A stretch of DNA of 64,000 nt from Robertmurraya korlensis (GTDB lineage Bacteria; Bacillota; Bacilli; Bacillales; Cytobacillaceae). Of this stretch, positions 35,288 to 42,713 are shown piece by piece (the stretch's first letter is position 1; every line of letters begins with the position of its first letter). Under the pieces are notes generated by a model. That model searched no databases. It saw only the letters and a program-made list of their open reading frames with translations, and had not been told where the DNA came from. The translations under genes and the position numbers were made by a program. The stretch is taken from positions 1 through 64,000 of the forward strand of contig NZ_JAMBNS010000003.1 of the NCBI RefSeq assembly GCF_023715225.1, in the 5' to 3' direction.

Positions 35288-35758
35288 TTGAATTCAATTG
35301 ACCTAATTATTTTAAACTTTAATGAAGTTCGAAGAAGAAGCATTAAGGTGTGGACATCGATACCTGAAGAAAAACTAAAATGGAAGCCTGATGATGAAGC
35401 CATGAATTGCATTGAAATGATCAGGCATGTTCTAGAAAGCGAACATTATTATCACCTAGCACTTATTAATAGAGGGAGTCTTTCAGAGTTTATTTCACCT
35501 TTCGAAAATAGGCCTTTCACTAATGTAAGCGCGGAATTGGAGTTTGCAAAGCCATATCGTAATAAGTTCTTCGACACAATCAAGTCATTTTCTGAGGAAG
35601 ATTTAACAAATATAAAGATAGACCGCTCTGATTCAGGATACATAAGAGACTTGGGGGATATGCTCCTCCGTATTGTCTACCACGAATCAATTCACACTGG
35701 TCAGTTATTGGATTATTTAAGAACCGCAGGGGTTCCACGGATACGAATCTGGGATTAA
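35288..35758 (+). CDS. DinB family protein
   Basis: 156 residues from TTG 35288, preferred because AAGGGAGGG ends 6 bases before it; an ATG eight codons earlier lies upstream of that site. The four-helix DinB/YfiT fold is indicated by the histidines of the three-His metal site: EMIRHVLESEHYYH near residue 42, and YHESIHTGQLLDYLR near 134-148. Members are metal-binding, some are bacillithiol-dependent transferases. Exact reaction unknown. A T-rich hairpin follows (about 35770-35800). Confidence 0.88.
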   Translation: MNSIDLIILNFNEVRRRSIKVWTSIPEEKLKWKPDDEAMNCIEMIRHVLESEHYYHLALINRGSLSEFISPFENRPFTNVSAELEFAKPYRNKFFDTIKSFSEEDLTNIKIDRSDSGYIRDLGDMLLRIVYHESIHTGQLLDYLRTAGVPRIRIWD

Positions 35759-35844
35759 ATTATAGTACAGGTGCTTTCACTATAGTGAGGTACCTTTTTT
35801 GTATCAGTTCTTCAGAGACTAAAAATTGAGATAGTATTCAAGAG

Positions 35845-35940
35845 TTCTTCTTCAACTATCCTGCCCCTATTCTACAATAAGAATTTCAACATAAAGAGAC
35901 CTTAATCCTTCTTGAATCAAAGCCCCCTATAGTTTCCATA
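35845..35940 (+). repeat. dispersed hairpin repeat, copy 9, with companion module
   Basis: Core TTCTTCTTCAACTATCCTGC, then CCCTATTCTACAATAAGAA (35845-35883). The companion module follows at about 35887-35935 (AACATAAAGAGACCTTAATCC..TTGAATCAAAGCCCCC). Confidence 0.7.
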
Positions 35941-36009
35941 GTCTTTAATAAAGAAAATTAACTAAAATAAAGCTTTTCAAGTATAAGAGAATACCATTGT
36001 AGAGACGTG

Positions 36010-36117
36010 CACTTTATTTGGAGTGGCGGGCATGATAGCCTACTAGCAGAGCCATGATCCTTAATACGTCGGGCTTCACGGCATATAATCATGCCCGTAG
36101 AGGCTCCAAGTAAAGTG
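36010..36117 (+). ncRNA. 108-base highly structured palindrome, candidate ncRNA or MITE-like element
   Basis: Outer stem CACTTTA/TAAAGTG (36010-36016 with 36111-36117), a T-G pair, TTGGAG/CTCCAA (36018-36023 with 36104-36109), an asymmetric internal loop (TGG opposite TAGAGG), then CGGGCATGAT/ATCATGCCCG (36027-36036 with 36088-36097). The interior holds further short pairings (AGCC 36050-36053 with GGCT 36072-36075; GCC 36038-36040 with GGC 36080-36082). The T-G pair works as a U-G wobble only for a plus-strand RNA. The strand is convergent to nothing: it lies between dinB and the end of the sigY operon. GC content is much higher than the surroundings. Not a family I recognise. Confidence 0.6.
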
Positions 36118-36269
36118 ACAAATTGACTGAACTTACTTCCATCAGAACGCCCGCCAATATATAAAAATAACTTCGATCTGACTTATATGCTTCTTAAAAC
36201 ACTACACTACATTTAAGTGAAGTGTTTCATAAACTATAAAAAAAGAATACACACGGTAGGATACCTTTT

Positions 36270-37049
36270 TTATTCCAATAGCTCTTTTTGCTTAAAGATT
36301 TGTATGGACGAGATGAGAACGACGATGATAATAGCAATAGTTGTAATAAAAGCTAGCAAGAAACTAGAATCTAGTTCTCCTGACAACAAGACCTGTCCTG
36401 TGTGCTCAGTCATCGTAGCCGGACTCCATTTCATATACTTTCCTAGAATGGATGTAACCGTCGAAATGGCAAAGACCACAAAAATTGTAACAAAAGCGAC
36501 ACTGCCATTTCCTTTCATTATCGTACTAAAAAAGAGCGTCAGTGTAACAACAAAAACTAACCATATGCTGTAGATCACTAGACTTTGAAAAACGTGCTCA
36601 AAAGCGACTGTTTCAATGAGTAGACTCGTATAATACCAAGAAGCTACATATCCGATAAACAATGAAATGAGTGTAATTGTAATTAACCCAGCCCATTTCG
36701 ATAATATATACGAGGAATAAGGAACTGGTTTAATCATGACCATACCTGCTACTCCACTCTGTCTTTCTGCGGAAACGACACCCATTGCACTCAAGACAAG
36801 AATAAGTACACCAAGCATTCCATAATTTGACAGAACCATCATTAATACTTCTGCCCCAGTTGGAGTAGGCATTTCAAGGATTGTACCTTCTGGAAGACCG
36901 CCAAAAGTGTCCAAGATTTCCGGCATATAATACGAACTAACCGGCTTTATGACACCTAGCAAGATAAAGACAATTGGAATCCATAAAATTTTATAATTTC
37001 GCACCATTTCCTTTATTTCTTTTCGATAAAGAACAGTCCATTGTGTCAT
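36270..37049 (-). CDS. yxlG: YxlG-like ABC transporter permease (SigY operon)
   Basis: 259 residues, six hydrophobic helices, with a long first extracytoplasmic loop (YYMPEILDTFGGLPEGTILE) and AMGVVSAERQSGVAGMVMIK typical of ABC-2 type permeases. Last gene of the sigY-yxlCDEFG order known from B. subtilis; overlaps yxlF by four bases (ATGA). With YxlF it should form a membrane exporter of unknown substrate linked to the SigY regulon. Confidence 0.9.
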   Translation of the reverse strand: MTQWTVLYRKEIKEMVRNYKILWIPIVFILLGVIKPVSSYYMPEILDTFGGLPEGTILEMPTPTGAEVLMMVLSNYGMLGVLILVLSAMGVVSAERQSGVAGMVMIKPVPYSSYILSKWAGLITITLISLFIGYVASWYYTSLLIETVAFEHVFQSLVIYSIWLVFVVTLTLFFSTIMKGNGSVAFVTIFVVFAISTVTSILGKYMKWSPATMTEHTGQVLLSGELDSSFLLAFITTIAIIIVVLISSIQIFKQKELLE

Positions 37050-37951
37050 GCCTTCACCACCTCCATAAATAAATCTTCTAATGTTGTTTGAGAAATCTCG
37101 AACTTACGAATTGGAAGTTTTCTATCCACGATATCTTTTAATAATGTTTGCTTCCCATTTACCATATCTTTTAATATGATGCTGGCTTTATTACCTTGAA
37201 TGTTTACTTCAGATACAAAGCTATAACTCGCTATGCTCTTTAGCCAATCGACAGCCTGTGATTCAAATTCAATTTGTAAAATAGGTTGTCGCTTCTCTTC
37301 CATTACACTTCCCAGGCTACCTGATATCGCAATTTCCCCGGCATGCATGATAAGAATGTCGTCACTTATTTCTTCTGCATCGTGAAGGACATGAGTTGAG
37401 AAGAGAATTGTCGTTTCCTCTTTAATCTCTCTCATCATGTCCAACACTTCCCGTCTCCCAAGTGGATCGAGTGCTGAAACAGGCTCATCTAAAATAAGTA
37501 ATTTCGGACGATGAATTAGAGCCTGTGCCAATCCGAGGCGCTGCTTCATTCCACCAGAATACCCCCCTATTTTTCTTTTCTTCGCATTCGTTAGGCCTAC
37601 TCGTTCAAGTAATTCGTCACTTCTTTTTTCTGTTTCTTTACGATTCAGCTTTGCTAATTGTCCTGCGAAAACAAGAAACTCCTTTCCACTCATCCAATTA
37701 TAAAAAGCAGGATATTGAGGTAAATACCCAATAAACTGCCTTAAATCCTTTGCTTTTTCCCCTTTAAAATCAATACTACCTGAAGTCGGTTCCAACAATC
37801 CGGATAGCATTTTTAATGTCGTTGTTTTTCCTGCTCCATTTGGTCCAAGTAATGAAACGCACCTGCCTTCTTCAATATGAAAATTGATTCCTTTAACAGC
37901 ATTCGTATTTCCAAATCTTTTTACTAAATCGCTTGCCTTTAATAACTCCAT
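37046..37951 (-). CDS. yxlF: YxlF-like ABC transporter ATP-binding protein (SigY operon)
   Basis: 301 residues: Walker A GPNGAGKTT (about 35-43), Q-loop LPQYPAFYNW, signature YSGGMKQRLG, Walker B LLILDEPVSALDPLGR, and a C-terminal extension of about 80 residues as in drug/lantibiotic exporters. It overlaps yxlG (four bases) and abuts yxlE by one base, so the genes are coupled. Confidence 0.92.
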   Translation of the reverse strand: MELLKASDLVKRFGNTNAVKGINFHIEEGRCVSLLGPNGAGKTTTLKMLSGLLEPTSGSIDFKGEKAKDLRQFIGYLPQYPAFYNWMSGKEFLVFAGQLAKLNRKETEKRSDELLERVGLTNAKKRKIGGYSGGMKQRLGLAQALIHRPKLLILDEPVSALDPLGRREVLDMMREIKEETTILFSTHVLHDAEEISDDILIMHAGEIAISGSLGSVMEEKRQPILQIEFESQAVDWLKSIASYSFVSEVNIQGNKASIILKDMVNGKQTLLKDIVDRKLPIRKFEISQTTLEDLFMEVVKA

Positions 37952-38154
37952 TAATCATTTCTCCTTCCAACAACGAAATAAAGCACTGGTCCTATTAAGT
38001 TGATAATGAGAATAATAAGGATCCACAACCATTTTGGTCCGTTCGTTTTTTCTTCTCTAATACAAGAAACTAATGCGGTAATCATAAGAATTAAATGTAA
38101 GACAAGAATTGGCGCAATCGCTCCCCATGGGATTCCATTTAACAGTTCATTCAT
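37951..38154 (-). CDS. yxlE: YxlE-like small membrane protein (probable negative regulator of SigY)
   Basis: 67 residues with two helices (WGAIAPILVLHLILMITALV and LWILIILIINLIGPVLYFVV), ending GRRND, a phospholipase-D-nuclease-N-like hairpin. In B. subtilis YxlE, with YxlD, keeps SigY activity low. Its stop overlaps the start of yxlF. Confidence 0.85.
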   Translation of the reverse strand: MNELLNGIPWGAIAPILVLHLILMITALVSCIREEKTNGPKWLWILIILIINLIGPVLYFVVGRRND

Positions 38155-38241
38155 TTTTTTCTCCTCTAAATTCTTTATTTACCCTTAATACGATTACGTT
38201 CGCCTAATCGTTCACTCACGAAAAAAATAAATAAAAAAATC

Positions 38242-38466
38242 TCAGGAATTTGATCCTGAGACCTTTCTTTTAAATATTTTTCTTGCAAAAATAAGATAGA
38301 TAATAAGATACGTTGGAAATTGAATAAGTCCTAAAAAACCCCATAGCCAAGCATTGTGTCCCCTCTTCCGCGCATCCCAAAACATCCATGAGCTCTGGCA
38401 AATCAGAATGAATGCAATCACAACCCATAACCAAAGCGGTATGCTACTTAGTTCGTTTGAGTTCAT
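38242..38466 (-). CDS. yxlD: YxlD-like small membrane protein (negative regulator of SigY)
   Basis: 74 residues with two helices (SIPLWLWVVIAFILICQSSW, GHNAWLWGFLGLIQFPTYLI). The motif W-x-DARKRGHNAWLWG is the usual short membrane hairpin of this family. YxlD is the main negative regulator of SigY in B. subtilis. It overlaps yxlC by four bases. A T-rich inverted repeat (AGGTCTCAGGATC/..TCCTGAG) near 38243-38262 covers its end. Confidence 0.85.
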   Translation of the reverse strand: MNSNELSSIPLWLWVVIAFILICQSSWMFWDARKRGHNAWLWGFLGLIQFPTYLIIYLIFARKIFKRKVSGSNS

Positions 38467-38831
38467 TCATTACTGACCTTCTTTCTAGTTTTGTTAAGAG
38501 CTAAGGGCAGTAAGATAATCCCCACAAGCTGAAAATAAAGAAAAAGAATTGGCTGACGATAAACGACAGCAATCGCAACTGAAAGCACAAATACTGCAAC
38601 AGAGATAAACGTGAGGAGGTCTTTCCATTGTTTCTTTCGTATTCTTTTTTTCTCTAATTCAACATTCTGTTGAAACCATTGTAAGTTTGGAGTAGATACT
38701 GGATTCCATTGATCCAGTTTTTCTAAACCATCTATTAATTGCCTAACCGTTAATTCATCTTCATCATCCAACCTAGAATTACTATTTTTAGAATCATACT
38801 CCTTCAAGTTCAGCCAACTCCTTTCGTACAC
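38463..38831 (-). CDS. yxlC: YxlC-like membrane protein (SigY operon, probable anti-sigma role)
   Basis: 122 residues: a soluble N-terminal half (ELTVRQLIDGLEKLDQWNPV, TPNLQWFQQNVELEKKRIRK) and two C-terminal helices (LLTFISVAVFVLSVAIAVVY and ILFLYFQLVGIILLPLALNK). Second gene of the operon, overlapping the sigY end by 38 bases. In B. subtilis YxlC resembles one-helix-pair anti-sigma proteins and lies directly after sigY. Confidence 0.85.
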   Translation of the reverse strand: MYERSWLNLKEYDSKNSNSRLDDEDELTVRQLIDGLEKLDQWNPVSTPNLQWFQQNVELEKKRIRKKQWKDLLTFISVAVFVLSVAIAVVYRQPILFLYFQLVGIILLPLALNKTRKKVSNE

Positions 38832-39324
38832 TTTTTAGACCATTTGAAACTCGAGATTTTACTGTTCCTTCTGCAATGCCCATCATTTTTCCAATTTCCT
38901 CATATGAATATCCGTAATAATGCTTTAACACGATTGGCATACGTATTTCTTCATTAATTTGGGCAAGTACATCAAGTACATCTGTCCATTCTTCGTTCAT
39001 ATTAGCTGCATTCCATTTCATTTTTCGGAGCGCTTGTTCCTGCTCTAGCCAGTTTTTCTCCCGCTTCTTTCTACGCTGTTGATCGATGAAAAGGTTCGTT
39101 GCGATTGTGATGAGCCATGAGGAAAACTTGGATTCACCATTATACAGTTGGATTTTTTCAATACACTTCATCATCGTCTCTTGTGTTAAATCTTCTGCGA
39201 TTTGTGGATGAAGGGTAACTTTCATTAAATACTTTACGAGGAACGAATAATTCTGTTGTAGCAGTTTCGAAAGCGCCAATGTATCTCCTTTTTTCGCCTT
39301 TCGAATTAAATCCTTTTCATCCAT
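38794..39324 (-). CDS. sigY: ECF RNA polymerase sigma factor SigY
   Basis: 176 residues from ATG 39324 (MDEKDLIRKAKKGDTLALSK), close to the 178 of B. subtilis SigY. Region 2: FLVKYLMKVTLHPQIAEDLT-QETMMKCIEKI; region 4: RMPIVLKHYYGYSYEEIGKM-MGIAEGTVKSRVSNGL. GGAG lies 8 bases before this ATG; an open frame extends 56 codons further upstream but is AT-rich promoter sequence and includes the SigY-type promoter, so it is rejected. Gene order sigY-yxlC-yxlD-yxlE-yxlF-yxlG is complete. Confidence 0.95.
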   Translation of the reverse strand: MDEKDLIRKAKKGDTLALSKLLQQNYSFLVKYLMKVTLHPQIAEDLTQETMMKCIEKIQLYNGESKFSSWLITIATNLFIDQQRRKKREKNWLEQEQALRKMKWNAANMNEEWTDVLDVLAQINEEIRMPIVLKHYYGYSYEEIGKMMGIAEGTVKSRVSNGLKSVRKELAELEGV

Positions 39325-39357
39325 AAGATCTACTCCATAAAATAATGATCTATATGT

Positions 39358-39385
39358 AATACGACTAACTGGGAAAAATCGTTCA
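39358..39385 (-). promoter_or_regulatory. candidate autoregulated SigY promoter
   Basis: On the minus strand TGAACG (39380-39385) and CGTATT (39358-39363) are separated by 16 bases, 34 bases upstream of the sigY start. TGAAC at -35 and CGT at -10 is the ECF/SigY promoter pattern; SigY is autoregulated in B. subtilis. Confidence 0.75.
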
Positions 39386-39562
39386 TTTTCAAAATAAAGA
39401 AACACAACAAAAACGTTTAGGTACCTATTAGTATTTATTAAGTTTACTTGAAAGTTATATATTTGACCAAAAACCAAAGTATTGTTGCTCATTCAACGAG
39501 TTCAGAATACTTGTTAAATTATTATAGTATTAAAAACTACTCACATGATTTGTTTAAGTATG

Positions 39563-39599
39563 TCTTCTTTAACTAACCTGCTTCTTGTTCAATAAGGAT
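39563..39599 (+). repeat. dispersed hairpin repeat, copy 10
   Basis: TCTTCTTTAACTAACCTGCT, then TCTTGTTCAATAAGGAT. A companion-type motif at about 39655-39700 (CTCTCCTTAAACGGAAGCCCCCTAAC) follows. Nothing else is visible between the SigY promoter and the YkvA gene. Confidence 0.65.
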
Positions 39600-39931
39600 G
39601 TTTACAAAGTGTCATTAGTGTTAATAAAAGTTTCACGTAGTAATAAAAGATTCATTAATAAAGGAGCTCTCCTTAAACGGAAGCCCCCTAACTAATGGAA
39701 TGTACATACAAATAAAACTTCAATTTCAAGCTGTTCTGGAAGCATGAAATATTTAAAGATTTAATTGAAAGAAATTGACAAACTATTACCTATGTTTACT
39801 TGAAAAACTTATACCAATACAAAGTGGTTTCTATATTTGGATTATATGACTGTTTCAATGTGTCAACTCCACCTAGTATGACACCTTCCCATTCTGAAAA
39901 AGAATTTTACTAGTACAAGCCTAAATACCTA

Positions 39932-40012
39932 CCCTATTCAACATTACTGCACCGTTACTTCAATAACAGTTCAACAAAAAGAAGCATTAATCCTTTTAGA
40001 GATTAACGCCCC
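39932..40012 (+). repeat. dispersed hairpin repeat, copy 11, with companion module
   Basis: Core CCTATTCAACATTACTGCAC, then CGTTACTTCAATAACAG (39932-39968), then companion AACAAAAAGAAGCATTAATCC and TTTTAGAGATTAACGCCCCT (39971-40012), whose arms ATTAATC / GATTAAC pair. The companion would act as a terminator-like hairpin after the YkvA gene. Confidence 0.75.
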
Positions 40013-40014
40013 TG

Positions 40015-40398
40015 TTAGCTGAATAGTGGATAAATTTTCTTAAAAACCCAAAACGTAACTATGACCCAAATCAATATTATTATTGAACCGCTTATCCAAT
40101 TCTTCGGCTTCCCCTTTCTCATCAGTTCTTCGGCCTTAATTTCACAGTCAAATAATACATCTTTAGGTATCATCTTCAATGCCAACATTATCCCTAACGG
40201 AAGGAGAATTACATCATCTAAATAGCCAAGAATGGGTATAAAATCTGGTATGAGGTCAATCGGACTGAACGCATAAGCGACAATACTAGCAGTAAATACC
40301 TTTGCATACCAAGGTATTCGTTTATCTTTACATGCATAATAGAGAATAAATATCTGTCGTTTTAAATTTTTCGCCCAAGCCTTAATTTTTTTAAACAT
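40015..40398 (-). CDS. YkvA family (DUF1232) membrane-associated protein
   Basis: 127 residues. The DUF1232 core is plain: RIPWYAKVFTASIVAYAFSP-IDLIPDFIPILGYLDDVILL (W.AK....V..AY..SPIDLIPD.IP..G.LDD). A C-terminal helix (SIIILIWVIVTFWVFKKIYP) suggests anchoring. Function unknown. TAGGAG precedes the ATG. Confidence 0.92.
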   Translation of the reverse strand: MFKKIKAWAKNLKRQIFILYYACKDKRIPWYAKVFTASIVAYAFSPIDLIPDFIPILGYLDDVILLPLGIMLALKMIPKDVLFDCEIKAEELMRKGKPKNWISGSIIILIWVIVTFWVFKKIYPLFS

Positions 40399-40452
40399 TT
40401 TATCTCCTAAATATAGTTAAGATTTTGCTTTTATTATAACAAAATGTATTTT

Positions 40453-40545
40453 GTTTATTGAACTAACCTACTTCTATTCTACAACAAGTATATTCAATAT
40501 AACTAGACATCATCCTTCATAGATCAATGCCCCGTTAGTAAAAGT
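40453..40545 (+). repeat. dispersed hairpin repeat, copy 12, with companion module
   Basis: Core TTTATTGAACTAACCTACTT, then CTATTCTACAACAAGTAT (40453-40490); companion (CATCATCCTTCATAGATCAATGCCCCGTTAG-type) at about 40508-40540. It is the last copy; none is seen to the right of the nag locus. Confidence 0.65.
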
Positions 40546-40562
40546 ATCTTATTTTGACATAC

Positions 40563-40769
40563 TTAATAAAAGATATTTATGCTTTGTAAAACGTTTTCTA
40601 TGGGCAGCATCCGCTTTTTTATGACTTGTTTAGCACGTAATTTAACAAGAAAATCAATCGCTTCAGATTTTGATGGAAGAGCTAATATGACATAAGGATA
40701 TTTAGTATTTTCGTGCTTTTCTTGGACATATAAGGCTAACGTATGAATTATAGTTGCTTCGTGCTTCAA
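40563..40769 (-). CDS. hypothetical protein, 68 aa
   Basis: MKHEATIIHTLALYVQEKHE.. followed by YPYVILALPSKSEAIDFLVK-LRAKQVIKKRML. A small soluble alpha/beta protein by appearance. No clear ribosome binding site, no recognised family; it could be a fragment of a larger lost protein. Confidence 0.4.
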   Translation of the reverse strand: MKHEATIIHTLALYVQEKHENTKYPYVILALPSKSEAIDFLVKLRAKQVIKKRMLPIENVLQSINIFY

Positions 40770-40845
40770 TCTATTTAGTACCGTTATGCATCTTTTGGTG
40801 ATATAAATTATCTTAATTCGACCATCTCATTAACATTGCATAAAT

Positions 40846-41470
40846 TTAAACTGTGGAATTCCCTATAGCTGCCTCGTCTGCAATAATTGTTACATTGGGA
40901 TGTGTTTTTAATATAGAGGCGGGGAAGCTTTCATCCATCTCTTCTTGTAATAGTTGCATCAAAGCATCTTTTTTGCTATCTCCAGATATAAGCAACAGTA
41001 TTTCTTTGCTGCACATAATGCTGGCAATCCCCATGGTGATTGCATGAGTTGGCACCTCACTAAGGGTGTTGAAAAATCTTGCATTGGCTTCTCGTGTAGA
41101 AGGTTTAATTCTACAAGATGTGTTTTGGATTGAAAGGGCGTTCCTGGTTCATTAAATCCAATATGACCGTTACTACCGATGCCAAGAATTTGGAGATCAA
41201 TCCCTCCATGCATCTCTAAGAGGTTTTCATAATCTTTACATTCCTTCTTTGGATCCTCTGTATTACCTTTAGGAACGTAGGTATTTAATTTTTTTATATC
41301 AATATGGTTAATGTTTGATAATCCTTTACTAATTGACCATATAATCCAACTGGGGTTCCACCTGTTGCTAATCCCAGCTTTATTTTAGGATTGCGGCGTA
41401 TTCTTTTGACCAAAATCTCCGAAGCTTTCAAGCTCATCTCATCATAATCCTTCACTATTACTATTCTCAT
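40846..41470 (-). pseudogene. nagB: glucosamine-6-phosphate deaminase gene, deleted and frameshifted
   Basis: Three pieces of NagB lie in order. The N-terminus is [44 protein letters not shown] (ATG 41470). The middle is [20 protein letters not shown].. with [22 protein letters not shown]. The end is [40 protein letters not shown]. Between the first two (about 41320) roughly 30 residues are gone, including the VNLDEY catalytic block, and the frame shifts; a second shift lies near 41097-41103. Two independent lesions mean no active enzyme. nagA and nagB overlap as TAATG, the original operon layout. Confidence 0.92.
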
Positions 41471-42432
41471 TAATGTTCTCCTCCTTGAAGATATGCTAGT
41501 TGTCCACGACAAAACGTCATGACTACTTCGAGTTGCTCATCTGATATCACAATGTCAGCGTCCTTACCTATTGAGATCGTTCCTTTTCGATCGATAATAT
41601 TCAATTGTTTAGCAGGGTTAAGAGAAGCCATTTGAATCGCATCTTCTAGTGAGCAGTTAATATAATGCATCATGTTTTTCATAGCATGTCCGAGTTTTAG
41701 AGTACTGCCCGCTAGCGTTCCATCCTGTAAAAGTGCCTTCCCGCCTTCAACTGTTACAGCTTGTCCGCCAAGGTCATAAACTCCATTTATTAGACATTTG
41801 TCCCGCATAGAGTCTGTTATTAAAATTAACTCTTTATTCCCTTTTTGCTTATAGACCAGTTTCACCATTTCGGGTCGGATATGAAAACCATCTAGGATAA
41901 TTTCTGCAGTTAATTGATCGTGTAAAAAAGCTGCACCGACTACACCGGGTTCACGATGATGCATGCCTCGCATTTGATTAAATAGATGTGTGACATGCTT
42001 AGCTCCGGCCTCAATGGCTTTGTTCACTTCTTCATACGTGGCATCTGAATGCCCGATCGATGCTATAATGCTGTTTTCATATAAGTATTTCACCATCTCG
42101 ATTCCGCCTGGCTGTTCCGGTGCTAATGTGACGATTTTTATAGATTTCTTCGCTAAAGTGTTCCACTTTTTAAATTGCTCGATGCTAGAATTCACAATGA
42201 AATCAACAGGCTGTGCGCCGGCTCTAGCCTTATTGTCATACGGTCCTTCGAGATGAATGCCAAGGATCTCCGCTTTACCAGGAGACTGTTGCTCGTGTAT
42301 ATACTTTCCAGCATTCATAAGTGCATTTTCAATAACCGTAAAGCTTTGAGTCATTGTTGTAGCTAGAAAACTAGTTGTTCCTTCCTTTGGAAGAGCAGTT
42401 GATATGATGTCTAATGCAGATAGGTTTATCAC
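41470..42432 (-). pseudogene. nagA: N-acetylglucosamine-6-phosphate deacetylase, N-terminally truncated
   Basis: 320 residues versus about 390 in the family. From LSALDIISTALPKEGTTSFL on it is collinear with NagA, with the Glu metal ligand (GIHLEGPY), histidines (IGHSDATYEEV, HVTHLFNQM), GFHIRPEM and catalytic Asp (LITDSMRD) present. Roughly the first 65-75 residues, carrying the HxH metal motif and the beta-sandwich strand, are absent, and the 130 bases upstream hold no trace of them. A GTG with AAAAGGTGT upstream could start translation, but the product would lack part of its metal site and barrel. It is treated as a decayed gene. Confidence 0.8.
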
Positions 42433-42568
42433 ACACCTTTTATCAAACTAATTGAAAAACTACATCTGATCATGGCAATAGCTGTTATAGAAAAAAAGAA
42501 TCAGGGAGTTATTTCAAGTAGATATTCTACTATCAGAAATGAAAGAAAAATAGGTTAACACATTATTT

Positions 42569-42582
42569 TGAAAATGTTTTCA
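42569..42582. promoter_or_regulatory. cre-like palindrome upstream of PTS gene
   Basis: TGAAAATGTTTTCA, within the palindrome TTGAAAATGTTTTCAA, resembles a CcpA cre site with T for C in the central CG. It lies about 135 bases upstream of the PTS gene. Confidence 0.45.
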
Positions 42583-42657
42583 ATGTTATGGGGAGATGAA
42601 TGAAAATAGTTGAAACCGAACGAAACTCCATTGAACTCTTCTAATTGCGGATATATG

Positions 42658-42675
42658 ATACCGTTATACCGGTAT
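42658..42675. promoter_or_regulatory. ATACCG inverted repeat upstream of PTS gene
   Basis: ATACCG-TTATAC-CGGTAT, perfect 6-bp arms, 39 bases before the PTS start. Likely operator of a local regulator; GntR-type (NagR) sites contain related GGTAT halves, and the RpiR regulator downstream is another candidate. Confidence 0.55.
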
Positions 42676-42713
42676 AAGATGTAGGACTAGCAAGATGAAG
42701 GAGGGCAACAGCA

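Noticed and set aside
39325-39492. 56-codon N-terminal extension of SigY
   Set aside because: It covers the SigY-type promoter, has no ribosome binding site, and the shorter protein has the length of B. subtilis SigY with GGAG before its ATG.
26267-40490. CRISPR array as explanation of the repeats
   Set aside because: Repeats are diverged, far apart, separated by genes, and no cas genes are present.
41470-42432. nagA as an intact gene
   Set aside because: The frame is open, but the N-terminal metal-binding HxH region and about 70 residues are missing and not found upstream.
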